Shown here piece after piece: positions 36,024 through 45,813 of a stretch of DNA of 64,000 bases (its first letter is position 1; the number at the start of each line of letters is the position of its first letter). The stretch lies in assembly GCA_024408085.1 (NCBI GenBank), contig JAKSVH010000001.1, positions 64,816 to 128,815 of the forward strand. Reading direction: 5' to 3'. A program made the position numbers and the translations under genes. Origin of the DNA: Bacilli bacterium. GTDB taxonomy: Bacteria; Bacillota_I; Bacilli_A; RFN20; CAG-826. The notes beneath the pieces were generated by a model that saw nothing but the letters and a program-made list of their open reading frames with translations, ran no database searches and was not told the origin of the DNA.

Positions 36024-37580
36024 ATGGATTTCAAAGAAAAGTTATTAGAATATTTTCACCTTAACGAATCAGATTTTAACGAACTTAGTAAACCATTAAA
36101 CGAGATTAAACTTCTTGATCCAAATTCAATTGAATCAATGAGTAAAATCAAAGATCGTATTTTTAAAGCAATCCACAATAACGAAAAAATTATTGTTTAT
36201 GGTGACTATGATTGCGATGGTGTAAGTGCCACAACAATTGTAGTGAAAACATTCGAAAAACTTAACTATAAAGTAAGCTACTATCTTCCAATAAGATACA
36301 GTGATGGTTATGGGCTTAACGTTAAAAACGTTATAAAGATAAAAGAAGCCGGTTTTAGCCTCATAATTACAGTAGATAATGGAATTGCCCAAGATGAAGC
36401 AATTAAGAAGGCTAATGAGCTTGGAATGGACGTTATCGTGGTGGATCACCATGAAGCACCAGAAGTTCCAGTACCAGCTTATGCTGTAATTCACCCAATT
36501 GTTTCACATATCTCTGATATTTATGGCTCTGGTGGATACATGTCGTTGTTTTTGTCTGCAGGACTTCTTGGTTATTACGACGACTATTTAGTCACAATTG
36601 CAGGAATGTCGGTTATTTCCGACATGATGGAACTAAAAGGTTACAACCGCGATGTTGTTAGACTAGCAATTGAGAATCTAAAAAAGAACCGTTATTTGCC
36701 ATTAATGTACCTTGTAGATTCACCAATAATTACCGAGAAAACCCTTGGTCTAGAAATTGCTCCAAAAATTAACGCAATCGGACGTCTTGTTGATGACAAA
36801 AACATCAATCTTTTGGTCAAATATTTGATCAGCGAAAATGAAAACGAAATTTACAAGATTTCTAACTGGATTAAGAACAATAACGAACTAAGAAAAACGC
36901 TCACAAAAGAGGCAGTTGAAGCACTTCCTCAAGATGAAATTAACGATGCCGGAATTGCCCTTAAATTAGACATCAAAGAAGGCCTTTTAGGACTCATCGC
37001 AAATCGACTTTTGAACGAAAAGAATGTACCAGTTATCATCTTTACTGAAGACTCAACTGATAAAACTTTCCTAAAAGGAAGTATTCGTTCAAAAGAAGGA
37101 TTTAATGTCCAAAAAGCATTTGAATCTTTGTCAAAATATATGGTCGCAGGTGGTGGCCACGCCATGGCTGGAGGTCTTACAATTAAAGCCTCTGATTTTA
37201 ATGATTTTAGACGTGATTTTATTAAACTTTGCGAAGAACATAAATTCACAAAAGAAGAACCACCTTCAATTGAACTTTCAATAACAGAAATTAACAATCA
37301 AAATTACGAAATATTAAGACAATTTTCACCATTTGGAGTTGGTTTTCCAGAACCAGTATTTTCACTTAGAAATTTACCAACAAAATCTCTTCAATTTATT
37401 AGCTTCGGAAAACACATTTCAACCCCAATTTCGATAAACTCAAAAATTCTTGGTTTTAACATGCCAGAAAGCGAAATAAGAAAATATAATTCTCTTGATT
37501 TATTTGGCAATTTGAATATGTCTAGCTTTAGAGATAGATTAACTCTTGAGTTTAGAATTAGCGATTATATCGCTAAATAA
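36024..37580 (+). CDS. recJ: Single-stranded-DNA exonuclease RecJ
   Basis: 518 residues from the ATG at 36024; a TTG at 36012 would start in the terminator tail. A 5'-3' ssDNA exonuclease of recombination and mismatch repair. DHH-family motifs: VYGDYDCDGVSATT, TVDNGI, VVDHHEAPE; the DHHA1 motif is GGGHAMAGGLTI near residue 375. It is shorter than the 560-780 residue RecJ of many bacteria because the C-terminal extension is reduced. No Shine-Dalgarno lies upstream. Confidence 0.9.
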   Translation: MDFKEKLLEYFHLNESDFNELSKPLNEIKLLDPNSIESMSKIKDRIFKAIHNNEKIIVYGDYDCDGVSATTIVVKTFEKLNYKVSYYLPIRYSDGYGLNVKNVIKIKEAGFSLIITVDNGIAQDEAIKKANELGMDVIVVDHHEAPEVPVPAYAVIHPIVSHISDIYGSGGYMSLFLSAGLLGYYDDYLVTIAGMSVISDMMELKGYNRDVVRLAIENLKKNRYLPLMYLVDSPIITEKTLGLEIAPKINAIGRLVDDKNINLLVKYLISENENEIYKISNWIKNNNELRKTLTKEAVEALPQDEINDAGIALKLDIKEGLLGLIANRLLNEKNVPVIIFTEDSTDKTFLKGSIRSKEGFNVQKAFESLSKYMVAGGGHAMAGGLTIKASDFNDFRRDFIKLCEEHKFTKEEPPSIELSITEINNQNYEILRQFSPFGVGFPEPVFSLRNLPTKSLQFISFGKHISTPISINSKILGFNMPESEIRKYNSLDLFGNLNMSSFRDRLTLEFRISDYIAK

Positions 37581-37665
37581 ATTATATACACATTTGTATG
37601 TATAAGTGCGTATATTCTTGTTAAAATATAGAAAATGTAGTTTCTAATAAAGTGGAGGCTAAGTT

Positions 37666-39885
37666 ATGATAAGTAAAAAATTAAAAATTGCTCTCATTTC
37701 TACAGGAGGCGCTTTAGTCGTAGGTGGTGGTCTTGGTGTAGGCCTTGGTCTTGGACTAAACCAAAATAAAGATGATCCAAAGAAGGAGCAATGTCCAGAA
37801 GGCACATGTGTTGATAATGACCATGATACTTTATGTGATGTTTGTGGTTATCAATGTGTTTTTGATTTTAACCATGCTACAAAATGTAAAGGTGACCCAA
37901 ATTACTCATTCCAAATGGGCGTTGGCGAATCCAAAGTTATTGAAGCAACACTTGATCCTGTTCCATATAAGTACTCCGAAAGAGACTTTACTTGGGAATT
38001 AAGCAATCAAAATATTATTTCTTATGAAATAAATCCTGAGAAATCTGCTCAAGTTACTGTTAAAGCATTAAAAACTGGAACAGTTAAATTGACTGCTACA
38101 AATACTTACAATACTGAGCTTTCACATGTATTTGAAATTAGAGTTATTAAGTACGATGCCGAGTCCATGTATTTATGGCAATACAATACTGATGCAGGCG
38201 ATAGAGCTCAATTCGGTTATGATTCAAAGATCAATACAAGTGGTACAAAATCAGGAACCGCAATTCTTGGTGGCTTAAAGTGGGCTTATGATCGTAGCGC
38301 AGTTAATTCACTTCAATCAGATAAAGGCGCAATTGCATTTGGCAAAGGCAAAGCACCTGAAACAAGTGTCAAACTTGTCGCCAAAAATGATAGAAAAATT
38401 AAACGTGTTTCTTTAGAAACAGCATCCGCTAATGGTCTTGCCACAGCAATAGTTAAAATTGGTGATACAAAAGTTATTGAAAAGGCAACACCAGCATCAA
38501 ACGACGGCATTGGAGAGATTAGAAGTTCATTACTCGAAGATTTAGAAGGTGACATTTCAATTGAATTTGTTTCTCCTGAATTTGATATTTCAAAAGCTGA
38601 AGATCCAAATTACAGAGCACCAGGTGCAGTTTACTTAAAATCAATCTTTATAGAGTTTACAGAAAAATATGCTTATAAGACAGTTAAGTCTTATGACTTA
38701 GAAGCAAAATTTAATAATCCAGATGATCCAGACTTTAGTGGATTAACAGGAACTGCAAAACCTATATCTATGAGCGATGATGATTTCGAAATCAATTTTG
38801 AAAAAGTTGCTAAACCAGGAAAAGATGATAAAGTACAAGGCTTTGCCTTGACAAATGGCTATATCGACATCAAAACAAAATCTGATACTGAAATCATTAA
38901 GAGTGTTGAATTTAATTATGAAAATGGTACAACCGCAAATACTTATAGCATTTGCCAATCATTCGTTGGTGGAGAACCATTTACTGATAAATTAATTAGT
39001 TCAAAAACAGGAAATATCGCTACTATCATCTATGATAAAGCTGTTACAGCAGTCAGATTAGCAGCAGGCGGAACATCAAAAGTTGGCTTAAAATCAATTA
39101 ATGTTAAAACAATTGAAGGAGCACACGCTGAAGTTTCTTCTGTTGAACTTAAAGAAGGTGCAAAACCAGATAGAGACGAATTTTACACTGGTGAAAAGTT
39201 TGATTCAACAGGACTTGGAGATGTTATTATCTCATTTGTTGATAATGTAATAGCACCAATTAATTATTCAACTTCATTACTTACTTTCTATGATGGACAA
39301 TCATATGATAACCCAGCAGATCATAGTGCTGCTTCTGAAGTTTTACGTGAAGGAACAACTAAAGTTGTTGCAGTATTCTTAAACAAAGAAATTCAAGTTG
39401 ATATTAAACCAGTTACAACTAAGACAACAACATTTGCAAAAGTTAAATCAAATGAAGAATTAGCAAGTGGTTCATATTTACTTACTGCTCCTAGTAAAAA
39501 AGCAGTCTTAAAAGGATCAGCTAGTGATTTAGCTTCTAAAGCAGCAGTTGAAACTTTATCTACTTGTGACTTTGCTGATTCTATTACTTTAAATTATCTA
39601 GTTGAAAATGAACAACTTGTGTTTACAAAGGCTGGAGACTTTTACAATATTAAAACAATTGATGGTAGAAAAATTGGAATGACTGAAAAACATGCCTTAT
39701 CCGTCACAGGTACAAAAGATCCATTTTATATGAATTGGACAATTAGCATCGATGAGAGTGGAATTGCTACATTTAAAATAAACGATTCCGAATCAGTTAA
39801 TTATTACTTTGGCTATGGTACCTCAACATTTAAACTTCAAGATAGCAATCCATCAAACATTGTTCTTTACAAAATTGCACAATAA
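37666..39885 (+). CDS. Large secreted protein with BIG2-like domain, function unknown
   Basis: 739 residues behind GGAGG. A signal or membrane anchor with a Gly-Val-Leu run (about 8-35), then a cysteine-rich segment CVDNDHDTLCDVCGYQC (about 48-63), common at the head of surface proteins and possibly metal-binding, then a BIG2-like domain (about 80-165) and several beta-rich regions without recognised enzymatic motifs. A late part (about 590-739) repeats short beta hairpins (YLLTAPSKKAVLKGSASDLASKA). Probably an adhesin or glycan-binding surface protein; this is a guess from architecture. Confidence 0.7.
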   Translation: MISKKLKIALISTGGALVVGGGLGVGLGLGLNQNKDDPKKEQCPEGTCVDNDHDTLCDVCGYQCVFDFNHATKCKGDPNYSFQMGVGESKVIEATLDPVPYKYSERDFTWELSNQNIISYEINPEKSAQVTVKALKTGTVKLTATNTYNTELSHVFEIRVIKYDAESMYLWQYNTDAGDRAQFGYDSKINTSGTKSGTAILGGLKWAYDRSAVNSLQSDKGAIAFGKGKAPETSVKLVAKNDRKIKRVSLETASANGLATAIVKIGDTKVIEKATPASNDGIGEIRSSLLEDLEGDISIEFVSPEFDISKAEDPNYRAPGAVYLKSIFIEFTEKYAYKTVKSYDLEAKFNNPDDPDFSGLTGTAKPISMSDDDFEINFEKVAKPGKDDKVQGFALTNGYIDIKTKSDTEIIKSVEFNYENGTTANTYSICQSFVGGEPFTDKLISSKTGNIATIIYDKAVTAVRLAAGGTSKVGLKSINVKTIEGAHAEVSSVELKEGAKPDRDEFYTGEKFDSTGLGDVIISFVDNVIAPINYSTSLLTFYDGQSYDNPADHSAASEVLREGTTKVVAVFLNKEIQVDIKPVTTKTTTFAKVKSNEELASGSYLLTAPSKKAVLKGSASDLASKAAVETLSTCDFADSITLNYLVENEQLVFTKAGDFYNIKTIDGRKIGMTEKHALSVTGTKDPFYMNWTISIDESGIATFKINDSESVNYYFGYGTSTFKLQDSNPSNIVLYKIAQ

Positions 39886-39904
39886 TTGAAATATTAAACA
39901 AAAT

Positions 39905-39931
39905 AGTCCTGTACTAGTACAGGACTTTTTT
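39905..39931 (+). terminator. Terminator of the secreted protein gene
   Basis: A 20-bp perfect palindrome centred on CTAG (39906-39925) followed by TTTTTT. Confidence 0.9.
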
Positions 39932-40048
39932 ATTATTTAAATTTATTCTACAAAGTAGGGAAATATTAATGTATAATTTATGTAGTTAGAAGTGGAAAAC
40001 GTACGATTCCATTCCTAGCAAAAAAAGTAATAGGAAAGGAGAAAATCA

Positions 40049-40615
40049 ATGAAAAAAAGTTTATTCTTATTACCATTATTAGCAGCTTTTGCACTTTGCG
40101 GCTGTGGTGACAACGGCGGTGGCGGCTCCGGCGGTGGCGGAGGCGGTTCCGGTGGCGGCGGAGGCGGATCCGGCGGCGGAGGCGGTGGAGGTACCTTAGG
40201 CGCTCTTATCGCAAAAATCACAATGAAAAATCCAAGTTCAACTGGAACAAAAGTTTCAGATGATGAATACACTTGGTCAAAAAATGGTTGTGAAGTAAAA
40301 GTTGAAACATACAAAAACGAAGAAGCAAATCAATATGTTGCAAAAGCAGTTGAACTCTCAAAACAAAATGAAATGAGAGTTTATAACAAATACTTAATGA
40401 CATTAAGTTCTGATCAAGAATTTAGTGCCTTCAAAGTAATCTGCACAACCTTCTCTGATGGAAAGTATAATTATGACGATCCAAATCTCGAAGGAGCAAC
40501 TTTTGAATTTGATGGTACAGATACAACAACAGTTTATTTAGATCAACCAGCATCTGAATGGGAAGTCTATGCTTATAAACAAATAAGAGTTACTGCTGTC
40601 GAATTCTACAAATAA
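40049..40615 (+). CDS. Lipoprotein with Gly6-Ser repeat linker
   Basis: 188 residues. The lipoprotein signal ends LCGC (lipid on Cys19). Residues 23-48 are an almost pure Gly/Ser linker of GGGGGGS units, then a small beta-rich domain of about 135 residues without recognised motifs. The linker DNA (40114-40192) is strikingly GC-rich for this genome and built of near-identical 21-bp units. AAAGGAG precedes the start. First of three tandem lipoprotein genes. Confidence 0.75.
   Translation: MKKSLFLLPLLAAFALCGCGDNGGGGSGGGGGGSGGGGGGSGGGGGGGTLGALIAKITMKNPSSTGTKVSDDEYTWSKNGCEVKVETYKNEEANQYVAKAVELSKQNEMRVYNKYLMTLSSDQEFSAFKVICTTFSDGKYNYDDPNLEGATFEFDGTDTTTVYLDQPASEWEVYAYKQIRVTAVEFYK
40114..40192 (+). 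repeat. GC-rich 21-bp minisatellite encoding Gly6-Ser
   Basis: GGCGGTGGCGGAGGCGGTTC-type units are repeated about three and a half times with only synonymous changes, in DNA otherwise about one third GC. Repeat-number change by slippage would keep frame and alter linker length. Confidence 0.75.
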
Positions 40616-40637
40616 ACTTATTCTTATTACAAAACTA

Positions 40638-40665
40638 GACACTTGCTTCGGCAGGTGTCTTTTTT
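40638..40665 (+). terminator. Terminator of the first cassette lipoprotein
   Basis: GACACTTGC-TTCG-GCAGGTGTC hairpin and T tract. The stem-loop is identical to that at 41292. Confidence 0.9.
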
Positions 40666-40716
40666 ATGGATAAAATGGAAAAATTATTTTAAAATAATTA
40701 TAAACGAGGTACTAAA

Positions 40717-41280
40717 ATGAAAAAAATATTTATTGTTCCCTTAATAGCTTTAGCTAGCGGAATGCTCGCTAGCTGTGGCGGAAAAGAAGAAAAAGATGAT
40801 AAAATCGATTTTAACATTGAGGAATTTGTGACCGAAAAAGATAATCACGATGTTCAAACTATTAGAATAGGCGATTATGAATATTACGACAGACAAGCTT
40901 ATTTCTCTGAAAGCAAAGCAGCTCTTTGGTTCTTCAATAAATGGGACGACAACATGGATGAAGATGGAAAAGCTACTCAAGATACAGTTTGGGCATTTAT
41001 CGCCAACAAAACTGCATATACCAAAGGTATTTCCAAGATTACATTTACAACAAATGAAGGTACTGGCGGTGTAAAAGTATACGCAACATTTGGTGATTCT
41101 GCTTTCGGTGATGCTCAAAAAACTGGCAAATCTGTAATCTGTACAGCTTCAACAGAAAAAGAGTATACAATTGAATCTAATGGAACTAGCAAATACTTTG
41201 CATTATCAACATATGGCGATCCAGGATATGGCGTTAAAAATTTAATGCTTAACAGTTTAACCATTTGGTTTGCAAAATAA
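40717..41280 (+). CDS. Small lipoprotein, second of the tandem set
   Basis: 187 residues. Signal MKKIFIVPLIALASGMLASC with lipobox LASC. The mature part has an aspartate/glutamate-rich start and a single domain with beta character (ISKITFTTNEGTGGVKVYATFG), resembling the small beta-sandwich domains in the C11 protease stalk but without clear homology. CGAGG lies before the ATG. Its upstream region is nearly the same as that of the third gene. Confidence 0.7.
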   Translation: MKKIFIVPLIALASGMLASCGGKEEKDDKIDFNIEEFVTEKDNHDVQTIRIGDYEYYDRQAYFSESKAALWFFNKWDDNMDEDGKATQDTVWAFIANKTAYTKGISKITFTTNEGTGGVKVYATFGDSAFGDAQKTGKSVICTASTEKEYTIESNGTSKYFALSTYGDPGYGVKNLMLNSLTIWFAK

Positions 41281-41291
41281 AAATGAAAATT

Positions 41292-41320
41292 GACACTTGC
41301 TTCGGCAGGTGTCTTTTTTT
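41292..41320 (+). terminator. Terminator of the second cassette lipoprotein
   Basis: Same 22-base stem-loop as at 40638 followed by TTTTTTT. Confidence 0.9.
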
Positions 41321-41380
41321 ATTTTTTTATAGTCAAAATGTAAAAATTATTTTATAATATTTACACACGAGGTATTAAAA

Positions 41381-42109
41381 ATGAAAAAATTAGTTATTCT
41401 CCCTTTACTCGCTTTAGCTGGCGGAATGCTCGCAAGCTGTGGCGATAAACCAAATCCAGGACCAGTTGGACCAAGCGATGAAAAATTAGGACCAGCATCA
41501 TTTGTTGATTCAGAAGGAAAAGAACACAAGAGAGTTACTTCCATCGAAAATGGCAAATCATATTATCTTGCTTACTATAGAGCAACTGATGATGAAATTA
41601 GAGTTGCTAATGCAGAACCACATAAAGATGGTGGAAAAGAATATCCATTCTATATGGGAACATCACCATGTGATTCAGGCGAAGAAGCAGCAATCAAAAT
41701 TGACTTCACAGATGACAAACATTTCACAATGCAATTTGATGCACCAGGTGCAGCATGGGATGGCAAATACATTTCAGTTTATGAAGCAGACAGCGGATAT
41801 AACGAAGTTTATTCCATTTATGCAGGTGAAAATATCGGCGATTCAAATCCTGATGCTAAAGAAACAGACAGTGATGAATGCCATTATTACTTTGAAATGT
41901 TAGATGAATACGACGGATACACTTTAGGTGTTCCAACTATTTCTTGGACCGATACAAGAGATTCATATGGTGAAACAGAAGATACACCAAAATTCTTAGG
42001 ATCAGGTGTTGATGGTGACGGCTATGGATTTATTTCAATCGATTGTGGAGGTTGGATCAAGAAAGCTTCACTCGATACATATAATCTTGCATTCTTCTAC
42101 GAAATCTAA
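41381..42109 (+). CDS. Small lipoprotein, third of the tandem set
   Basis: 242 residues. Signal MKKLVILPLLALAGGMLASC, lipobox LASC, then a Pro/Gly-rich start (GDKPNPGPVGPSDEKLGP) and an acidic domain rich in Asp, Glu and Tyr. No family recognised. The signal peptide and the promoter-RBS region match those of the second gene much better than the mature part does. Confidence 0.7.
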   Translation: MKKLVILPLLALAGGMLASCGDKPNPGPVGPSDEKLGPASFVDSEGKEHKRVTSIENGKSYYLAYYRATDDEIRVANAEPHKDGGKEYPFYMGTSPCDSGEEAAIKIDFTDDKHFTMQFDAPGAAWDGKYISVYEADSGYNEVYSIYAGENIGDSNPDAKETDSDECHYYFEMLDEYDGYTLGVPTISWTDTRDSYGETEDTPKFLGSGVDGDGYGFISIDCGGWIKKASLDTYNLAFFYEI

Positions 42110-42131
42110 TTAATTTTCAATCAAAATACAT

Positions 42132-42160
42132 AAAGGGTAACTTAATTGTTATCCTTTTTT
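42132..42160 (+). terminator. Terminator after the lipoprotein array
   Basis: AAAGGGTAAC-TTAATT-GTTATCCTTT with T tract. Confidence 0.85.
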
Positions 42161-42183
42161 CTTTCAAAGAAAGTAAAAGAGTG

Positions 42184-42189
42184 TATAAT
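42184..42189 (+). promoter_or_regulatory. TATAAT box 12 nt before the rel start
   Basis: TATAAT, then 12 nt to the ATG at 42202 with no Shine-Dalgarno. The leader would be about 5-6 nt. Confidence 0.5.
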
Positions 42190-42201
42190 TAATAAGCACG
42201 T

Positions 42202-44403
42202 ATGGAAGAAAATAAGTCAAATTCTCAAATTAAGCTTCATACCTTTGATGAACTCAAAGAACGTTTTTATGTTTACATAACAGACAAAAATGCTAGAGAA
42301 AAAATCGAAGAGGCTTATCATTTTGCAGAAGAAGCTCACAAAGGACAATTTAGAAAATCTGGTGAACCTTACATTCACCATCTTATTGAAGTTGCCTACA
42401 TTCTTGCCGAAATTCAAACAGGTCCATCCACAATCATTTCGGGACTTTTACATGATACAGTTGAAGACACAAACGTTTCTTTAGATGTTATCAAAGATAA
42501 ATTCGGTGAAGACGTTATGACTATCGTTGATTCTTTAACTAAGATTCAACGTTTAAAACTCTCTCATAGAAGCGAAGATGATTTTGTCGCTGAAGATCAT
42601 CGTAAGATTTTCCTTGGCATGGCAAAAGATGTCCGCGTTATTTTAATTAAACTCGCAGATAGACTTCACAATATGAGAACCTTAGATTCCTTGTCTCCAG
42701 AAAGACAAAAAGTCCTTTCTAGAGAAACTCTAGAAGTTTTCGCACCTATCGCTCACCGTTTAGGTATGAATACAGTCAAATCTGAACTTGAAGACTTATG
42801 TCTTAAGTATTTGGAGCCAGAAAAATATCAAGAAATTGTTAAACTCGTCGAAGGCAAGATTAAAAATGGTCAAAAGTCACTTGATACAATGGCTAAAAAG
42901 ATTGCAGATGACTTATTTGAAAAGAAAATTACCTTCCAAATGGAATCTAGAGTTAAATCAATCTATTCTATTTATAGAAAGATTTATGTAAAAGGACGTA
43001 AATTTGAAGAAATTTTCGATATTTTAGCTTTGCGTATCATTACTGAGACAGAGCTTAACTGTTACGAAATCTTAGGTATTATTCACTCAACATATAAACC
43101 AGTTTTAGGTAGATTTAAAGATTACATCGCAATGCCAAAACCAAACATGTATCAATCTTTACATACATGCATTCTTTCAGGCGACGGAAATACATTTGAA
43201 GTTCAAATTAGAACAAAGAAAATGGACGAAATCGCTGAAAGCGGTGTTGCAGCACACTGGGCTTATAAAGAAGGCACAAACTACAATCCTAAGAAAGAAC
43301 AACAAGAAATTGAAGAACAACTACATTGGCTTCGTGACTTTGTCAACATGTCTGAAGAAAATGAAAATGCTAAAGAATACGTTGAAGCTCTTTCTCATGA
43401 TATTTTTCAAGCAAACGTTTACGTTTTCACTCCAGCTGGTAAAGTTATTGAACTTCCAACTGGTGCAACACCTATAGATTTTATCTATAAGATTCATACA
43501 GGGCTTGCTGAAAAGGCAGTGGGAGCAATTGTTAACAATGTTATGGTTCCGCTTAATACCGAGCTTAAAACAGGTGATATTTGCGAAATTAAAACAAATG
43601 ATAAGTCACCAGGGCCAAATGAAGGCTGGCTTAATATCGCGACAACTAGCTTTGCTAAATCTCACATTCGCAAATTCTTAACTAAGAAAAATGCTGAGTT
43701 CTTAAAACAAGACAGAATTCAAAAAGGTAAAGAAACAGTCATTGAAGCATTTAAACAAATTGGTATTGGTGAAACTGACGCACAAAAATACGTTGATAAT
43801 GCTGATCTTTGGGAACACTTTGGCGTCGATAATTTAGATGACTTTTATATTGCAATTGTTGCTAAAAATCCAACAGCTGGAGCTGTCATTGATTATCTAA
43901 ATTTGAAGAGACCAGAAGATGTTGTTAAACTCGGAAAAGTTCGTAAAAATGATGATGATGGATCACCAGTTTATGTTGCAAATGCAGGGGACATTGCAAT
44001 TACTTTAGGCAACTGTTGTACACCTATTCCAGGTGACCCAATTATTGGTTATATTACCAAAGGTAAAGGCATTACAGTTCACCGTAAAGACTGCCCAAAT
44101 ATTGCAAACGAAAAACAACGTTTAATCGAAGTTTTTTGGAAAGAAAACCTCAAGACTTCAACCTATCCAGTTGACTTAAAAATTGAATGTTATGAACGTA
44201 GCAATTTAGTCGTTGATATCATGGCAGTTTTATCTCAAAAGAAGATCACAATTACCTCACTCAACGCGGTGCTACACGCACAACAAAATACATCAACAAT
44301 TTCAGTGACAATTTATGTTCAAAATGCTGACGTCTTGCAAGACATAATTAACAACCTTTTGAACATTAAAAACGTCTATGAAGTTACAAGAGCAACTCAC
44401 TAA
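42202..44403 (+). CDS. relA: Bifunctional (p)ppGpp synthetase/hydrolase Rel
   Basis: 733 residues, full length. Makes and degrades (p)ppGpp in response to starvation. The hydrolase HD domain has HHLIEVAYILAE and GLLHDTVEDTNV at about 51-92; the synthetase has YIAMPKPNMYQSLHT; then TGS (VFTPAGKVIELPTGATPIDFIYKIHT at about 410-435), a zinc-finger-like region with NCCTPIPGDPI and a C-terminal ACT domain (about 660-733). Hydrolase residues are intact, so it should be the sole long RSH here. Monocistronic. Confidence 0.95.
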   Translation: MEENKSNSQIKLHTFDELKERFYVYITDKNAREKIEEAYHFAEEAHKGQFRKSGEPYIHHLIEVAYILAEIQTGPSTIISGLLHDTVEDTNVSLDVIKDKFGEDVMTIVDSLTKIQRLKLSHRSEDDFVAEDHRKIFLGMAKDVRVILIKLADRLHNMRTLDSLSPERQKVLSRETLEVFAPIAHRLGMNTVKSELEDLCLKYLEPEKYQEIVKLVEGKIKNGQKSLDTMAKKIADDLFEKKITFQMESRVKSIYSIYRKIYVKGRKFEEIFDILALRIITETELNCYEILGIIHSTYKPVLGRFKDYIAMPKPNMYQSLHTCILSGDGNTFEVQIRTKKMDEIAESGVAAHWAYKEGTNYNPKKEQQEIEEQLHWLRDFVNMSEENENAKEYVEALSHDIFQANVYVFTPAGKVIELPTGATPIDFIYKIHTGLAEKAVGAIVNNVMVPLNTELKTGDICEIKTNDKSPGPNEGWLNIATTSFAKSHIRKFLTKKNAEFLKQDRIQKGKETVIEAFKQIGIGETDAQKYVDNADLWEHFGVDNLDDFYIAIVAKNPTAGAVIDYLNLKRPEDVVKLGKVRKNDDDGSPVYVANAGDIAITLGNCCTPIPGDPIIGYITKGKGITVHRKDCPNIANEKQRLIEVFWKENLKTSTYPVDLKIECYERSNLVVDIMAVLSQKKITITSLNAVLHAQQNTSTISVTIYVQNADVLQDIINNLLNIKNVYEVTRATH

Positions 44404-44438
44404 TTTTATATAACTTTATAACTCCTTCTAATAATGTG

Positions 44439-44467
44439 TTGAACTTATAGTTAATATAAACTATAAT
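44439..44467 (+). promoter_or_regulatory. Promoter of hisS-aspS
   Basis: TTGAAC (44439-44444), 17 nt, TATAAT (44462-44467). The leader is about 24 nt with AGAGGAG at 44481, so this transcript has a normal RBS. Confidence 0.8.
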
Positions 44468-44497
44468 ATTCTCGATTAATAGAGGAGTTTTTTATTT

Positions 44498-45811
44498 ATG
44501 GAAATTAACCCAGTTAAAGGAACACACGATATAATCGGAGACGAAGCAGAGCTCTATAGGGAAATCGAACAAAGATGCATTTACATTGCTGATCTTTTTG
44601 CCTATAAAGAAATCCGTACTCCTATTATCGAACACACACCTCTCTTCTTAAGAAGTGTTGGTGAATCAAGTGACATTGTCACAAAAGAAATGTATACATT
44701 CATGGATAAAGGCGATAGAAGCGTTACACTTCGTCCAGAAATGACTGCTGGAGTTATGCGTAGCATTGTTTCAAACAAATTATACGCAAACCCAGATTTG
44801 CCACTTAAATATTTCTATCTTGGTCCATGCTTTAGATACGAAAGACCACAAGCAGGTAGATACCGTCAATTCCATCAATTTGGCATTGAAGCCGTAGGCG
44901 CTCCAAGTTTCTACCAAGATGCTGAAGTTATTTCTATTGGACATCGTATCTTATTAACCCTTGGGTTAAAGAATGTAAAAGTCTTAATTAACTCTCTCGG
45001 TGATGAAGAATCTAGAGCCGCCTACAAAGTAGCTCTTAAAGAATACTTCTCAAAACACATCGACAAAATGTGTCCAGATTGCAAACGTAGACTTGAAATC
45101 AATCCACTTAGAATTCTTGATTGCAAAGTTCCAGAAGACATTGAAATTGTCAAAGGTGCTCCAAGAATGACTGATTATTTATCAGATTCCGCAAAAGATT
45201 ACTTAGAAAAAGTAATTCATGCTCTTGAATCAGTTGGAATTGAAGTTGAAATCGATACAAACCTCGTTAGAGGTCTTGACTATTACACAGGCGTTGTATT
45301 TGAATACCACGCCGTTCCTACCGAAGGTATGCAAGACGTTGGAGCCTTAGGTGGTGGTGGCCACTATGCAAATTTACTTGCAGAAGTCGGTGGTCCACAA
45401 ATGGAAGGTATTGGACTTGCAATGGGAATTGAAAGACTTGCTTATGTTGTTTCACAAACAGTCAAAGATAATCCATTAAGTGGCCCAGACTTCTATCTTA
45501 TGGGAATGACTGACGAAATCATTGAAAAGAACTTTGCTTTAGCAGAATTACTCAGATCAACTGGTTTAGTCATTGATTCAAACTATCAAGTTAAGTCAAT
45601 TTCAGCTCTTATTAAGGTTGCACTTCGTAAGAAAGCAAAATTCGCCATCATTATTGGTGAAGATGAAATGACTAAAAAAGAAGTTACAGTCAAAAATTTA
45701 ATGTCGCAAGAACAAACATTAGTCAACTTTGATGACTTAGAAACTGTTCTACATTCATTATTAAATGAATACATATCAAAACTCGCCAAACTTGACGAAG
45801 AGGAGGAATAA
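44498..45811 (+). CDS. hisS: Histidyl-tRNA synthetase
   Basis: 437 residues. Charges tRNA-His. Class II motif 2 is FRYERPQAGRYRQFHQFG, the histidine-binding motifs are GLDYYTGVVFEY and GGGHYANLLAEVGG, and motif 3 is GIGLAMGIERL; an anticodon-binding domain follows. There is no T-box in the leader. aspS starts 2 nt downstream, the usual hisS-aspS pair. Confidence 0.96.
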   Translation: MEINPVKGTHDIIGDEAELYREIEQRCIYIADLFAYKEIRTPIIEHTPLFLRSVGESSDIVTKEMYTFMDKGDRSVTLRPEMTAGVMRSIVSNKLYANPDLPLKYFYLGPCFRYERPQAGRYRQFHQFGIEAVGAPSFYQDAEVISIGHRILLTLGLKNVKVLINSLGDEESRAAYKVALKEYFSKHIDKMCPDCKRRLEINPLRILDCKVPEDIEIVKGAPRMTDYLSDSAKDYLEKVIHALESVGIEVEIDTNLVRGLDYYTGVVFEYHAVPTEGMQDVGALGGGGHYANLLAEVGGPQMEGIGLAMGIERLAYVVSQTVKDNPLSGPDFYLMGMTDEIIEKNFALAELLRSTGLVIDSNYQVKSISALIKVALRKKAKFAIIIGEDEMTKKEVTVKNLMSQEQTLVNFDDLETVLHSLLNEYISKLAKLDEEEE

Positions 45812-45813
45812 AT

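Noticed and set aside
40015-40314. Proline-rich minus-strand frame opposite the Gly-Ser lipoprotein
   Set aside because: It is the antisense shadow of the GGC repeat and has no RBS or homology.
44419-44490. AACTCC and GGAGTT flanking the hisS promoter as an RBS-blocking hairpin
   Set aside because: The promoter lies between the two arms, so the hisS transcript would not contain the first arm.
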